Shown here piece after piece: positions 1 through 9,225 of a stretch of 34,946 nt of DNA. Numbering within the stretch: the first letter of the stretch is position 1; each line of letters opens with the position of its first letter. The translations under genes were made by a program, and so were the position numbers. The notes below the pieces were generated by a model. That model saw only the letters and a program-made list of their open reading frames with translations. It searched no databases and was not told the DNA's origin. This stretch comes from Rossellomorea vietnamensis (GTDB taxonomy: Bacteria > Bacillota > Bacilli > Bacillales > Bacillaceae_B), in assembly GCF_008180615.1 (NCBI RefSeq), contig NZ_VTEH01000026.1, forward strand, positions 13,055 to 48,000, in the 5' to 3' direction.

Positions 1-275
1 ATTCCTTTTCTGACGGTTTGATGCTGTTTAAACGCTCTCTTTACTACATCAGATTCCTTTTCTGGCGGTTTGATGCTGTTTAAACGCTCTCTTTACTACA
101 TCAGATTCCTTTTCTGGCGGTTTGATGCTGTTAAAAGGCTCTCTTTACTACATCAGGTTCTTTTTCTGACGGTTTGATGATGTTAAAAGGCTCTCTTTAC
201 TACATCAGGTTCTTTTTCTGACGGTTTGATGATGTTTACACACTCTCTTTACTGCATTAGTTTCTTTTTCTGGTC
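1..275. repeat. Tandem array A, 52-bp units
   Basis: Five full 52-bp units start at 1, 53, 105, 157 and 209, and a partial sixth starts at 261. The array probably continues left of the window. Neighbouring units differ by a few substitutions (for example GCTGTTTAAACG versus GATGTTAAAAGG), so the array is grading rather than perfectly homogenised. At unit junctions TCAGA and TCTGA form a 5-bp stem with a 7-nt loop; later units keep only TCAG/CTGA. The unit length is not a multiple of three, so no continuous repeat protein is expected. The array lies 3' of the minus-strand NERD gene. Confidence 0.95.
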
Positions 276-294
276 AGGTCCTTTCAATTAACTA

Positions 295-1203
295 TTAAAT
301 ATAATAGGAAGATCTTTTATTCCCTATCAACTGAAGATTTGCTCTCAGTACCCTCTGTATGGTTCTTTCATCTTTTATTACTCCACACCAGTCAAAAATA
401 TTTTTAGTGGTAACTTTAACATCAGGAAACAAAAACCTAAACTCCTCCACACTCCGCAATATAGCATCAGGGCTGTACTCCTTCCCTCCGCAAAACCCGC
501 AGCAAAGGACTCTTTTAAACTCCGCATAAAACTCACCGCACCCAGGACAAACCATTCCTTTGCGCAACTCATCAAAGCGGTACTTCGGCACACTACTATA
601 GTTAGACTCTCCAATATTGAGAGCTAATAGTTTCTCGGCTGCGCGGATATCGGCATTTCTGATTTTCGAAGAGTTGTGCAGGAGGCTATTCCGAAAGCGG
701 TTCATTTGAGCTGGATAGACGATGGGCAGATTGGACGGGACATTGTAGAGGTGGAATTCGGGATTGATTAAAATGAGGTGAGACTTTACAGTGAGGGGGA
801 TACTGTGGTTATTGATTAGTTGGTTTAATAGGGTTTCTGTTTTATCAACTTGAATTAGGGGGTTTTTAACAGGGTTTCCTAATGGAGAAACCCATTTCCC
901 TTTGTCTATGGAGTAGTCGCCTTCGAGGTTTTTGACTTCAAAATGATGGAGGGTGCCCGAGGAGAATCCGAATGAGTCGACTTGGAAATGGTTATTGTTT
1001 TGATTAAGATTTACGTCATTCAGGAAAATCATTTTTTCCGATACCGACAGCGGCACTGCCCACTTATCGAAGTTCATTTCCCCTTCGTATCCTTTTTCTT
1101 TGTAGAGGTAATAGCTTTCTTCACTTTCGCTGAAATTCATCCTTGGCCGAAGACCTCTTAATATTATCAGCTCCCGGGGTACACCCCGCTCTTTCATGAT
1201 CAA
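295..1203 (-). CDS. NERD (nuclease-related) domain protein with C-terminal zinc ribbon
   Basis: A predicted 302-residue soluble protein. Residues about 40-150 look like a NERD domain: the conserved Q-V-D (74-76) is followed by F-E-V-K-N (88-92), the pattern of the predicted nuclease active site of this family. Residues 219-238 hold CPGC and CCGFC, a likely zinc ribbon. The C-terminal part (about 250-300) looks helical and may bind nucleic acid. NERD proteins are thought to act on DNA, but most Bacillus members have no proven role. The first possible start is TTG at 1203, eleven bases after GGGAAGG; an ATG two codons later (1197) is equally possible. It stands alone, with array A immediately downstream. 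Domain assignment is fairly sure, function is not. Confidence 0.8.
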   Translation of the reverse strand: MIMKERGVPRELIILRGLRPRMNFSESEESYYLYKEKGYEGEMNFDKWAVPLSVSEKMIFLNDVNLNQNNNHFQVDSFGFSSGTLHHFEVKNLEGDYSIDKGKWVSPLGNPVKNPLIQVDKTETLLNQLINNHSIPLTVKSHLILINPEFHLYNVPSNLPIVYPAQMNRFRNSLLHNSSKIRNADIRAAEKLLALNIGESNYSSVPKYRFDELRKGMVCPGCGEFYAEFKRVLCCGFCGGKEYSPDAILRSVEEFRFLFPDVKVTTKNIFDWCGVIKDERTIQRVLRANLQLIGNKRSSYYI

Positions 1204-1388
1204 GCAGCATCATTCCTTCCCTTCAGATATGTTAATTTTATACAATAACCTTCGGGGCGTCCACCTTTAGCTGTCGGTCATTAACACGCAATGAACCGCC
1301 GGTCTTTCCCTTGCATAACAAAAGGTCGGTAACGCCTATTTTGCCGTTATCTGGCGCAAAAAAATTTACGGAAAGAGCTTAAGCACAA

Positions 1389-1417
1389 AGACCGGCAAGG
1401 TATTCACCAGCCGGTCT
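1389..1417 (-). terminator. Probable terminator after nadE
   Basis: AGACCGGC and GCCGGTCT form a perfect 8-bp stem with a 13-nt loop, 14 bases past the nadE stop. The following T-tract is poor (TTGTGC), so it may be a weak or factor-assisted terminator. Confidence 0.5.
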
Positions 1418-1430
1418 CTTCAAAATTAAA

Positions 1431-2261
1431 TTATTCCTTCCACCAATCATCAAACACGCTGATTGGCAGTTCGCGTTTGTGCCTTGTTTTGAGGAAGTGG
1501 CCGCTGATGATTTTAGCAGCGTGTTCTGATACTTCTTTTCCTTCAAGGTAGTCGTCAATTTCGTTATAGGTTACTCCCAATGCGTCTTCGTCAGCAAGAA
1601 GCGGGCGGTCATCTTCCAGGTCGGCTGTTGGGATTTTAGTGTATAGATGCTCAGGGGCACCTAGTTCCATAAGAAGCTCTCGGCCCTGACGCTTGTTCAA
1701 GCGGAAAATCGGCACAAGGTCTGCAGCTCCGTCACCGTGTTTGGTATAGAAGCCTGTTACCGCTTCGGCGGAGTGATCCGTCCCGAGAACCACACCATTA
1801 CTCATGGCAGCCATGCTGTACTGAACCTTCATGCGTTCTCTTGCTTTTTCGTTGCCTTTGGTAAAGTCTGAGAGCGGGACTCCAGCTTCCTTCATAGCCG
1901 TTGCGCTTGCGTCGACGGCTCCTTTGATGTTGACTGTGTAGGATTTGCTTGGTTGGATGAACTCGATCGCATCCAGGGCATCTTGTTCGTCATTTTGTTT
2001 TCCATAAGGAAGGCGGACAGCGACAAATTGGTATTCATCCGTACCGTTCTCTTCGTTCAGTTCATTCACCGCTTGCTGTGCCAGCTTCCCGACTAGTGTG
2101 GAATCCTGGCCCCCTGAGATGCCGAGTACAAGGCTTTTCAGAAAGGGATACTTTTTTAAGTAATTTTTCATCAAGTCGACACTTCTTCTGATTTCTTCTT
2201 TAGGGTCGATTTCCGGTTTCACTTTCATTTCTTCAACAATTTGTTTTTGCAAAGAATCCAT
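1431..2261 (-). CDS. nadE: NH3-dependent NAD+ synthetase
   Basis: NadE makes NAD+ from deamido-NAD+, ATP and ammonia in the cytosol, the last step of both de novo and salvage synthesis. The 276-residue length fits the short ammonia-dependent bacterial class with no glutaminase domain. The ATP pyrophosphatase P-loop SGGQDS lies at residues 49-54, and the family segment GTDHSAEA is also present. The ATG at 2261 follows AGGAGAG at good spacing. It lies 85 bases behind pncB on the same strand with no terminator between, so the two are probably co-transcribed and form a nicotinate-to-NAD salvage unit; the adenylyltransferase step (nadD) is not in this window. Confidence 0.97.
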   Translation of the reverse strand: MDSLQKQIVEEMKVKPEIDPKEEIRRSVDLMKNYLKKYPFLKSLVLGISGGQDSTLVGKLAQQAVNELNEENGTDEYQFVAVRLPYGKQNDEQDALDAIEFIQPSKSYTVNIKGAVDASATAMKEAGVPLSDFTKGNEKARERMKVQYSMAAMSNGVVLGTDHSAEAVTGFYTKHGDGAADLVPIFRLNKRQGRELLMELGAPEHLYTKIPTADLEDDRPLLADEDALGVTYNEIDDYLEGKEVSEHAAKIISGHFLKTRHKRELPISVFDDWWKE

Positions 2262-2346
2262 CTTGTGATTTCACTCTCCTGACAGGATTTTTTAACTATT
2301 CTACTATTATAATACCTTTGCACGAGAGGCTACAAACATGGAACCC

Positions 2347-3822
2347 TTAGCTCTTGGCGCTGTCCTGGTATTCCTGGACCTTCTGTTTGACATTCTCGAT
2401 ATTGCGCATTTTGTTGTTCCAGCACTTTTCACTTAAGTCCACCGGATAATCCTCGGGGTTCATCAGACGCTTATACTCATCCCAAAGGAGATCAATGCTT
2501 TCCTCTAAATAGGCCCGGATTTCCTGCAGAGACGGCAGCTTATAGACAAGCTGTCCATCCTTGAACACATCGGTATGAAGGTCTTTCGCTTCAAAATTGG
2601 TGACAAACTTACTGATGAACGTATGGACGGGATGGAACATTTTGATCCGGTCCTGCTCCTGCGGTTTTTCCTCTTCCAGAGTGATGTAGTCTCCTTCTGA
2701 CTTGCCGCTCGTTCTGTTGATGATTCTGTAGACATTCTTCAAGCCGGGAGTGGACACTTTTTCGGCATTGCTAGAAATTTTAATTGTATCAGTCATTTCA
2801 CCTTTTTCGTTCTCGATCGACACCAGCTTGTAAACTGCTCCAAGTGCAGGCTGATCATAGCCGGTGATGAGCTTGGTTCCGATTCCCCAGGTATCAATTT
2901 TAGCTCCCTGGGCTTTCAAGTTCATGATCGTGTACTCGTCAAGATCATTCGAGGCAACGATCCCGGCATCATGGAAGCCCGCTTCATCCAGCATCACCCT
3001 TGCTCTTTTTGATAAGTAAGCCATGTCGCCGCTGTCCAGGCGGATTCCTTTAAAATTGATCCGGTCTCCCATCTCCTTCGCAACCTGGATTGCGGCCGGC
3101 ACTCCTGATTTCAACGTATCATAGGTATCGACCAGGAACACACAGTCCTTGTGGGATTCAGCATATTTTTTAAAAGAAGTATAGTCATCGCGATAGGCCT
3201 GTACCATTGAATGGGCATGAGTCCCAGCGACCGGGATGCCAAACAGCTTGCCTGCGCGGACATTGCTTGTCGCATTGAAGCCTCCAATGAATGCTGCCCT
3301 CGTTCCCCAAATGGCGGCATCCATCTCCTGGGCCCGCCTTGTACCGAACTCCATCACGACCTCATCTTGAACGACTTCCCTGATCCTTGCCGCTTTCGTC
3401 GCAATCAAGGTTTGGAAATTCACAATATTGAGAAGGGCTGTTTCCAGTAGCTGTGCTTGTGCCAGGGGAGCTTCCACCCTGATCAACGGCTCGTTTCCGA
3501 ATGCCAGCTCCCCTTCCTTCATCGAACGGACACTTCCCGTAAAACGAAGTTCCTTCAAATACTGTAAAAATGCCTCATCGTAGCCAACTTCCTCCCGCAG
3601 GAATTCAATATCCGATTCACTGAAATGAAAGTTTTCAATATAGCGTATGACCCTTTCCAGGCCGGCGAACACCGCGTACCCGTTTCCAAAAGGCAGTTTC
3701 CGGAAAAATAGTTCAAACACCGCTTTTTTATCATGGATCCCATCTTCCCAATAGGTCTTGGCCATATTGATTTGATACAAGTCTGTATGTAAAGCCAGGC
3801 TGTCATCAGAATACTTATACAT
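2347..3822 (-). CDS. pncB: Nicotinate phosphoribosyltransferase
   Basis: PncB converts nicotinate and PRPP to nicotinate mononucleotide with ATP hydrolysis, the entry step of the Preiss-Handler NAD salvage pathway. The 491-residue length fits the Gram-positive form (B. subtilis YueK type). N-terminal TDLYQINM, the VDTYDTL segment and the phosphate-binding IRLDSGD motif are typical. The ATG at 3822 follows a strong AAGGAGTGAAGG site. nadE follows on the same strand. I saw no convincing operator for an NAD-responsive repressor upstream. Confidence 0.97.
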   Translation of the reverse strand: MYKYSDDSLALHTDLYQINMAKTYWEDGIHDKKAVFELFFRKLPFGNGYAVFAGLERVIRYIENFHFSESDIEFLREEVGYDEAFLQYLKELRFTGSVRSMKEGELAFGNEPLIRVEAPLAQAQLLETALLNIVNFQTLIATKAARIREVVQDEVVMEFGTRRAQEMDAAIWGTRAAFIGGFNATSNVRAGKLFGIPVAGTHAHSMVQAYRDDYTSFKKYAESHKDCVFLVDTYDTLKSGVPAAIQVAKEMGDRINFKGIRLDSGDMAYLSKRARVMLDEAGFHDAGIVASNDLDEYTIMNLKAQGAKIDTWGIGTKLITGYDQPALGAVYKLVSIENEKGEMTDTIKISSNAEKVSTPGLKNVYRIINRTSGKSEGDYITLEEEKPQEQDRIKMFHPVHTFISKFVTNFEAKDLHTDVFKDGQLVYKLPSLQEIRAYLEESIDLLWDEYKRLMNPEDYPVDLSEKCWNNKMRNIENVKQKVQEYQDSAKS

Positions 3823-3984
3823 CCACCTTCACTCCTTCGAGTTGCGATTCTTGTTATCCTATATAAATAGACTATTTTTTATATTTTAACCATAAATGTG
3901 GGTTTTCATCGGGAATTGGGATCGTCAGCCGGATCAATTGTTCTTGCTTCTCTAGTTTTCTTCTCAATATAAAATTTTTAGAAA

Positions 3985-4023
3985 ACGAAAAAAAACACCA
4001 GCTGCTCCTAAGCAACCGGTGTT
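3985..4023 (-). terminator. Intrinsic terminator of the small membrane protein gene
   Basis: Read on the minus strand, AACACCGGTTGCT pairs with AGCAGCTGGTGTT in a 13-bp stem (two G-U pairs) with a 4-nt loop, followed by an eight-base T run. It sits five bases past the stop codon of the gene ending at 4029. Confidence 0.9.
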
Positions 4024-4028
4024 CTCCA

Positions 4029-4283
4029 TTAAACTAACAGCCCGAAAAGAGCCCCGACAATTCCTAATATCAATGCGAGGATAAACCACAGGATGGCCAG
4101 AATGACAATGACCCATCCCAGTCCTTTTCTGCCTGTCTGGATAAAATAAATCCCCAGTACGATCGCACCGAAAATCAGCCCTAAAATCCCCCAAAGCCAC
4201 GGGTTCTTACCGCGTTTCCTGGCATCGACGAATAAATAGACGGCGATGATGATATTGATGATAAAACTCAATGAAAATTCCAA
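4029..4283 (-). CDS. Small two- to three-helix membrane protein of unknown function
   Basis: I do not recognise a named family. The best start is TTG at 4283, seven bases after AAAAGGAG, giving 84 residues; the reading frame is open 16 codons further upstream to an ATG at 4331, but that one has no ribosome site. The protein starts with a hydrophobic helix (about 3-18), then a basic loop with DARKRGKNPWLWG, a second helix (about 34-48), QTGRKGLG, and a long C-terminal helix (about 56-82). The layout resembles small Bacillus membrane proteins expressed under stress, but that is only analogy. It has its own intrinsic terminator and appears monocistronic. Confidence 0.75.
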   Translation of the reverse strand: MEFSLSFIINIIIAVYLFVDARKRGKNPWLWGILGLIFGAIVLGIYFIQTGRKGLGWVIVILAILWFILALILGIVGALFGLLV

Positions 4284-4515
4284 GGTCCCACTCCTTTTCT
4301 GTTTTGCGGCATTTCTTATTGCTCTATTCATACAGATTTTTGTTATCTGGAGTGCAGCTGAACGACGCTCCAGTCAACCTTACGTTAAGAATGAGAGCTA
4401 AGAACTGTATGACAAGAGAATATTTTAAGAAAGATGCCTTTCTTTTAGATTTCCCAAGGAGTGCATGGTTAAACCAGCAATCGTAAGAGTTAGCTATATG
4501 TGTATACATTTTGAG

Positions 4516-5523
4516 TTATTGAGTTTTCAGGTGAAATTCCTCAGCCAGCAATTCAATGACTTTTTTTCGATTCTCAATTTTGGATACATTCGGGATGATC
4601 ATGATTTCGTCCGTATCAAAAGCTTCGGCAATTCTTTTGATCTCTTTACTGACTGTCGCCGCAGTCCCAATGATCATCCGGCTGCGGTTCTTTTTCACTT
4701 TGACTTCTTCGTCAGCGGTAAATCCCCGTTCTTTGGCTGTCTCGATGGAAGGGTAATAAGGCGGCTGGTTTTCCGACTCCACAAAATACAGCCACAGATC
4801 GAATGCTTTTGCCAGATCCTCAGCTTCTTCTTCTGTTTCTCCGACAACGGCAAATAGCGAAATAATTGTTTTGGGTTTGTCTAAAAATGGAGAGGGCTCA
4901 AAGTGTTTACGATAATCTTCAACGATTTTCACACCACTCATACCCGGCTTGGCGAAGTGAGCGAATACATAACCAAGGCCCTGGGACGCTGCTGCCCGCG
5001 CACCTCTTTCTCCTGTACCCAGCATCCACATTTCGGGTTTAGTTGGTATGACCGGCGATGCGACCAGTGGTTGAAAACGGTGTTCGTCCCTGGTGTTGTC
5101 TGTAAAATATTTTTTCAAGTCCTCAACTTGCTGCTCATAGGACTGCCTCTTGGTTTTCCCTTCATTCAACGCTTGATTGACCAACCGGTAGCTCGGCGAC
5201 CTGCCGATGCCCATATCAATTCTGTTAGGGTGAAGGGCTTCCATTATCCGAAAATTCTCCGCTGCCTTATAACTGCTGTAGTGAGGCAGCATCACACCTC
5301 CTGAGCCGATACGAATATAGGACGTGCTGCCTGCCAAATGCATCATCAGCATCTCGGGACTGCTGCCTGCAACGGAATGGACCATATGGTGCTCGGACAC
5401 CCAGAATCGTTTAAACCCGAGTGATTCTGCATGCTTCGCTAATTCCGTTGTTTCCCAAAGAGCTTGATGAGCATCCGATCCTTCATCAATCGGAGAGTAG
5501 TCCAGTATGCTAAGTGATATCAT
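4516..5523 (-). CDS. Luciferase-like flavin monooxygenase (LLM class)
   Basis: A 335-residue TIM-barrel oxidoreductase of the bacterial luciferase-like family, expected to use reduced FMN or F420. The start ISLSILDYSPI, the segment RFWVSEHHM, the phosphate-region GSGGVMLPHYS and RIDMGIGRSP are typical of the single-subunit LLM proteins annotated in Bacillus as YceB/YwcH-like. Substrate cannot be told from sequence. The ATG at 5523 follows AAAGGAG. A TATAAT on the minus strand at 5578-5583 could be its -10 box. No intrinsic terminator is obvious downstream, and the gene is divergent from the ger operon across array B. Confidence 0.9.
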   Translation of the reverse strand: MISLSILDYSPIDEGSDAHQALWETTELAKHAESLGFKRFWVSEHHMVHSVAGSSPEMLMMHLAGSTSYIRIGSGGVMLPHYSSYKAAENFRIMEALHPNRIDMGIGRSPSYRLVNQALNEGKTKRQSYEQQVEDLKKYFTDNTRDEHRFQPLVASPVIPTKPEMWMLGTGERGARAAASQGLGYVFAHFAKPGMSGVKIVEDYRKHFEPSPFLDKPKTIISLFAVVGETEEEAEDLAKAFDLWLYFVESENQPPYYPSIETAKERGFTADEEVKVKKNRSRMIIGTAATVSKEIKRIAEAFDTDEIMIIPNVSKIENRKKVIELLAEEFHLKTQ

Positions 5524-5637
5524 TTTGAGTCTCCTTTACTCGATATTCTTATCATGGCTTTGAGGTGGTTACCTAGAATTATACCCTCCTGCTGCCCGCG
5601 TTCTGAATATATATTCCTGCCTTGAACCACTCTCTCA

Positions 5638-6555
5638 TGTACCCACCTTCGTGTTCTGGATACATATCTCAGCCTAAAACCGCTCACTCGTGTACCCACC
5701 TTCTCTCTCTGGGTACATATCTGGGCTTAAAACCGCTCTCTCGTGTATCCACCTTCTCTCTCTGGATACACATCTCAGTCAAGATCCGCTCTCTCATGTA
5801 TCCACCTTCACCTTCTGGGTACACATCTCAACCTAAAACCACTCTCTCGTGTACCCACCTTCTCCTTCTGGATACACATCAACCTAAAATCACTTACTTA
5901 TGTATCCACCTTCTCCTCCTGGATACACATCTCTACCTAAAATCACTCACTTATGTATCCACCTTCTCTCTCTGGATACACATCTCAGCCGAAAACCACT
6001 CACTCGTGTATCCACCTTCTCCTTCTGGATACACATCACAGCCGAAAACCTCTCACTCATGTACCCACCTTCTCTTTCTGGATACACATCTCGGCCTAAA
6101 ATCACTCTCTCATGTACCCACCTTCTCTCTCTGGATACACATCTGGCCTAAAATCACTCACTTATGTATCCAGCCTCACCTTCTGGGTACACATCTCAGC
6201 CGAAAACCTCTCACTCGTGTATCCACCTTCTCCTCCTGGATACACATCACAGCCGAAAACCTCTCACTCATGTACCCACCTTCTCTTTCTGGATACACAT
6301 CTCAGTCTAAAAACGCTACCTCATGTATCTACCTTCGCCTTCTGGATACACATCTCGGCCTAAAATCACTCACTTATGTATCCAGCCTCACCTTCTGGAT
6401 ACACATCACAGCCGAAAACCTCTCACTCATGTACCCACCTTCTCTTTCTGGATACACATCTCGGCCTAAAATCACTCTCTCATGTACCCACCTTCTCTCT
6501 CTGGATACACATCTCAGCCTAAAACCACTACTCATGTATCTACCTTCACTCGAAA
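5638..6555. repeat. Tandem array B, 18 units of about 53 bp with internal inverted repeats
   Basis: The marker TGTAYC occurs at 5638, 5691, 5744, 5797, 5850, 5901, 5954, 6007, 6060, 6113, 6165, 6218, 6271, 6324, 6377, 6430, 6483 and 6535. Steps are 53 bp except one of 51 and two of 52. Apart from the last, partial unit, every unit contains TGTATCCA or TGTACCCA (TGTATCTA once), an 11-nt pyrimidine-rich loop, then TGGATACA or TGGGTACA: an 8-bp stem. The unit at 5691 has both changed partners (TGTACCCA/TGGGTACA). On the minus strand most mixed units pair by G-U. A seven-unit higher-order duplication is visible: 6021-6143 recurs at 6391-6513 without a difference I could see. The array fills the space between the divergent monooxygenase gene and gerB. 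Confidence 0.97.
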
Positions 6556-6686
6556 GCTTTTAAGCTAGCCAAAAACCCGATTCCAAGTCTTGTTTTACTA
6601 TAAGATGTCTAAAAAATAACCCTCTCATAGAATGCTCTCTTTAGGAAACAATACTACCTATCTTATTAAAAATTGGTGGTTATTCT

Positions 6687-7805
6687 ATGAGAAGCTTAAT
6701 CAGGATCTTAATTCCGCGGCAGTTACTGCTGCTGCTTGTCCTTGCAACCGGCTTATTGAATCATGTTATCCTAATTCCCAACCTTCTGACGGCTTCCGGA
6801 AGGGACAGCTGGATCGGGGTGATTGCCGCCTTCCCCATTTCGCTTATTTTTTTGTTCCTGATTTATTATGTTGTTAAGAATAGTCCTCCTGAAGGTTTTT
6901 TTTCCATGGTAAAACAGCGAATGGGCAAATGGCTGTACAGGCTTCTGATCATTCCGGTCATTATATTTCTTTTTTCAAGTGCCTATGTGACGCTGAAGGA
7001 TTTAATCATTTGGTTAAATGCCTATTTTCTTGCAGATTTTTCGCTGCTTGTGATTACTGGTGTCATTACTGTGTCCTGTCTTCTCGTCACCATGGCTGGG
7101 ATAAAGCATATTGCGATTGCCAGCGGGTTCATCCTGCCTCTTGTCATATTGCTTGGCATTATGATTGCGGCCATTAATACTAGTGTAAAGGATCCGAGCC
7201 TGCTCTTGCCGATCCTCAGCGATGGCTGGTCTCCTGTGTTAAAAGGAATCATCTATACACTCTCCGGGCTGCTAGAAGTCTATATCGTCATCTTACTGCA
7301 ACCCTTCTCCCAGGAATCTTTTAAATTCAGGCAGCTGGTTATTCTGCTGGTCATTTTGACGGGGTTGATTCTCGGCCCCTTATCGGCATCGATCATGGAA
7401 TTTGGTCCTGTCGAATCGATTAAGTTCCGCTACCCGGCCTATGAACAATGGCGGATTTTGAGCGTCGGGGAATATATCAATCATATGGATTTCTTCGCGT
7501 TATACCAATGGCTTAGCGGGGCTTTGGTCCGTGCTGGATTATTCATGTACTTACTGGGTGTATATTTCACTAAGGAATTAAAGCACTATCGATTGAAGCC
7601 AAGAATTGTTGTCGTAAGTTATGCGCTGTTATTCGCAGCTGTCATTTTTGTGAAATTGGATCCTTATTACTTTAGCAAATTTATCTATCGATATTATCTG
7701 CCGGGATGCTTACTGTTCTTCGTCACATATATCCTATTGTCTGCACTGCTTCTATTCATGTTTAACAGGAGGGTTGAACAAGATGTCCAAAACATCCAGG
7801 GATAA
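6687..7805 (+). CDS. Spore germination permease-like subunit (GerAB/GerKB family)
   Basis: The B subunit of a GerA-type germinant receptor: an inner-membrane protein of the amino acid/polyamine transporter superfamily that binds germinants in the spore membrane. Its 372 residues contain about ten hydrophobic helices; the N-terminal RQLLLLLVLATGLLNHVI and the helix ending GIKHIAIASGF are typical. The ATG at 6687 has only a weak site (GGTGG) before it, as is common for forespore genes. It overlaps the A subunit gene by 23 bases. As first gene of a B-A-C operon it departs from the usual A-B-C or A-C-B orders. No confident sigma-G promoter was identified in 6556-6686. Confidence 0.93.
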   Translation: MRSLIRILIPRQLLLLLVLATGLLNHVILIPNLLTASGRDSWIGVIAAFPISLIFLFLIYYVVKNSPPEGFFSMVKQRMGKWLYRLLIIPVIIFLFSSAYVTLKDLIIWLNAYFLADFSLLVITGVITVSCLLVTMAGIKHIAIASGFILPLVILLGIMIAAINTSVKDPSLLLPILSDGWSPVLKGIIYTLSGLLEVYIVILLQPFSQESFKFRQLVILLVILTGLILGPLSASIMEFGPVESIKFRYPAYEQWRILSVGEYINHMDFFALYQWLSGALVRAGLFMYLLGVYFTKELKHYRLKPRIVVVSYALLFAAVIFVKLDPYYFSKFIYRYYLPGCLLFFVTYILLSALLLFMFNRRVEQDVQNIQG

Positions 7806-9225
7806 ACAACTTGAAAAAGCGGACAAATTAAAGCTTCAATTTCAAAAAAGCCAGGATCTTCAATTCAAGCTTCATAAAACAGATGGAGATCCATTTGAGA
7901 TTCTTTATTTTGACAGCTTGATCAACCTTCAATACCTCGATCAGTATATCCTTCCCAAACTGGGAAAAGGCAACGGTGATTCTGTTAAAGATAAGCTTCT
8001 GTCACTCTTTCAGGCAGAAGATGTCAGCAGCAAATCAATTGAAGAGTTGTCAGACCTGCTTTTTGAAGGAAGCGTCTTGTTTCTGTTTGACTCTGTCATC
8101 CTGAGTATCCGTGCATCTGAATTTCCAAAGAGGCAGCCGGAAGAATCTGCGCTGGAAACCTCGATCCGGGGACCGAAGGATGGCTTTGTCGAGGATATCA
8201 AAACGAATATTTCCTTGATCAGACGGAGGCTTAATACCCCTTCCTTGTGCTTGGAAAAATACACTATTGGAAGAAGAAGCAAGACAAAAGTGGTCCTGAT
8301 GTATATCGAGGATATTATCGACCCTAATGTTCTTGGGGAGATTCGGAAGAGACTCGAGAAGATCGACCTTGATATATTGACGAATATTTATGATCTTGAA
8401 ATGTATGTGCGCGACCGTCCTTTCTCTGTCTTTCCAACCCTGGATTATACGGGAAGACCTGACTTCATCGTTCAAGGACTAAATCAGGGGAGATTTGCTC
8501 TTATAGTGGATGGAAATCCGACGGTCTCCTTTGCTCCTATCAACTTGCTATTGCAGACCAAATCTCCTGAGGACACGTATAATAACTTTGCCTATGTTTC
8601 AATTGAAAGGGTCATCCGGCTCTTGGGACTGACGGTTGCCGGTTTTTTGCCAGGACTGTGGATTTCTTTTTCCGCTTTTAATATTGAGCAGATTCCCTAT
8701 TTGCTTGTCGCCACCATATCTGTATCCCGTTTCGGTCTGCCATTATCTGCTCCAATCGAGATGTTTGTCATCCTGTTTTTATTTGAATTGTTTAATGAAG
8801 CGGGTGTCCGCCTGCCGCGTGCCATCGGACAGACGGTTGCCGTTCTTGGCGGGTTGATCGTCGGGGATGCTGCCATCCGGGCGGGGTTAACCTCCCCGAC
8901 GATGCTGGTTGTTGCTGCCATCACCTACATTTCTTCTTTTACCTTAGTGAATCAATCGCTGAGTTCCACCTTCACTATCATTCGATTTACTGTGTTGCTA
9001 ATGAGTACTTTTTTCGGTTTATTCGGAGTCACCATAGCTTTTTTGCTCACACTTTTCTATATGGCGACCCTGTCATCTTTCGGAAGCCCTTACCTTGGGT
9101 CGGTGGCACCTATCAGTTTTACTGAAGCCGTCAAATCAATCCTGCGGGCGCCCCGCCAATATTTTAAATCAAGAACTTCCCTGACAAGCCCGGAAGATCC
9201 TTCAAGAGGGGGCGGCGAGTCATGA
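7783..9225 (+). CDS. Spore germination receptor A subunit (GerAA/GerKA family)
   Basis: The A subunit has a cytosolic N-terminal domain (about residues 1-270) and a membrane domain (about 275-440), here with helices such as VIRLLGLTVAGFLPGLWISF. The motifs PFEILYFDSLI, SIRRRLNTPSL-like segment and RPDFIVQGLNQGR/VDGNPTV are typical of the family. The ATG at 7783 is nine bases after AGGAGGG; an in-frame TTG at 7774 abuts the site and is less likely. This gives 480 residues, normal for the family. It overlaps gerB upstream by 23 bases and the C gene by ATGA, so translation is probably coupled. Confidence 0.93.
   Translation: MSKTSRDKQLEKADKLKLQFQKSQDLQFKLHKTDGDPFEILYFDSLINLQYLDQYILPKLGKGNGDSVKDKLLSLFQAEDVSSKSIEELSDLLFEGSVLFLFDSVILSIRASEFPKRQPEESALETSIRGPKDGFVEDIKTNISLIRRRLNTPSLCLEKYTIGRRSKTKVVLMYIEDIIDPNVLGEIRKRLEKIDLDILTNIYDLEMYVRDRPFSVFPTLDYTGRPDFIVQGLNQGRFALIVDGNPTVSFAPINLLLQTKSPEDTYNNFAYVSIERVIRLLGLTVAGFLPGLWISFSAFNIEQIPYLLVATISVSRFGLPLSAPIEMFVILFLFELFNEAGVRLPRAIGQTVAVLGGLIVGDAAIRAGLTSPTMLVVAAITYISSFTLVNQSLSSTFTIIRFTVLLMSTFFGLFGVTIAFLLTLFYMATLSSFGSPYLGSVAPISFTEAVKSILRAPRQYFKSRTSLTSPEDPSRGGGES

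Noticed and set aside
1..275. CRISPR array
   Set aside because: Whole 52-bp units repeat; there are no unique spacers, and no cas genes are present. The same holds for the other arrays.
3964..4200. 78-codon minus-strand ORF
   Set aside because: It overlaps the small membrane protein gene in another frame and runs through its terminator.
4324..4509. 61-codon minus-strand ORF
   Set aside because: No ribosome site and no recognisable protein pattern; it lies between two well-supported genes.
5622..6563. 313-codon open frame through array B as a repeat protein
   Set aside because: TTG start has no ribosome site, the frame cycles through all three phases of a 53-bp unit, and the composition follows the DNA repeat.
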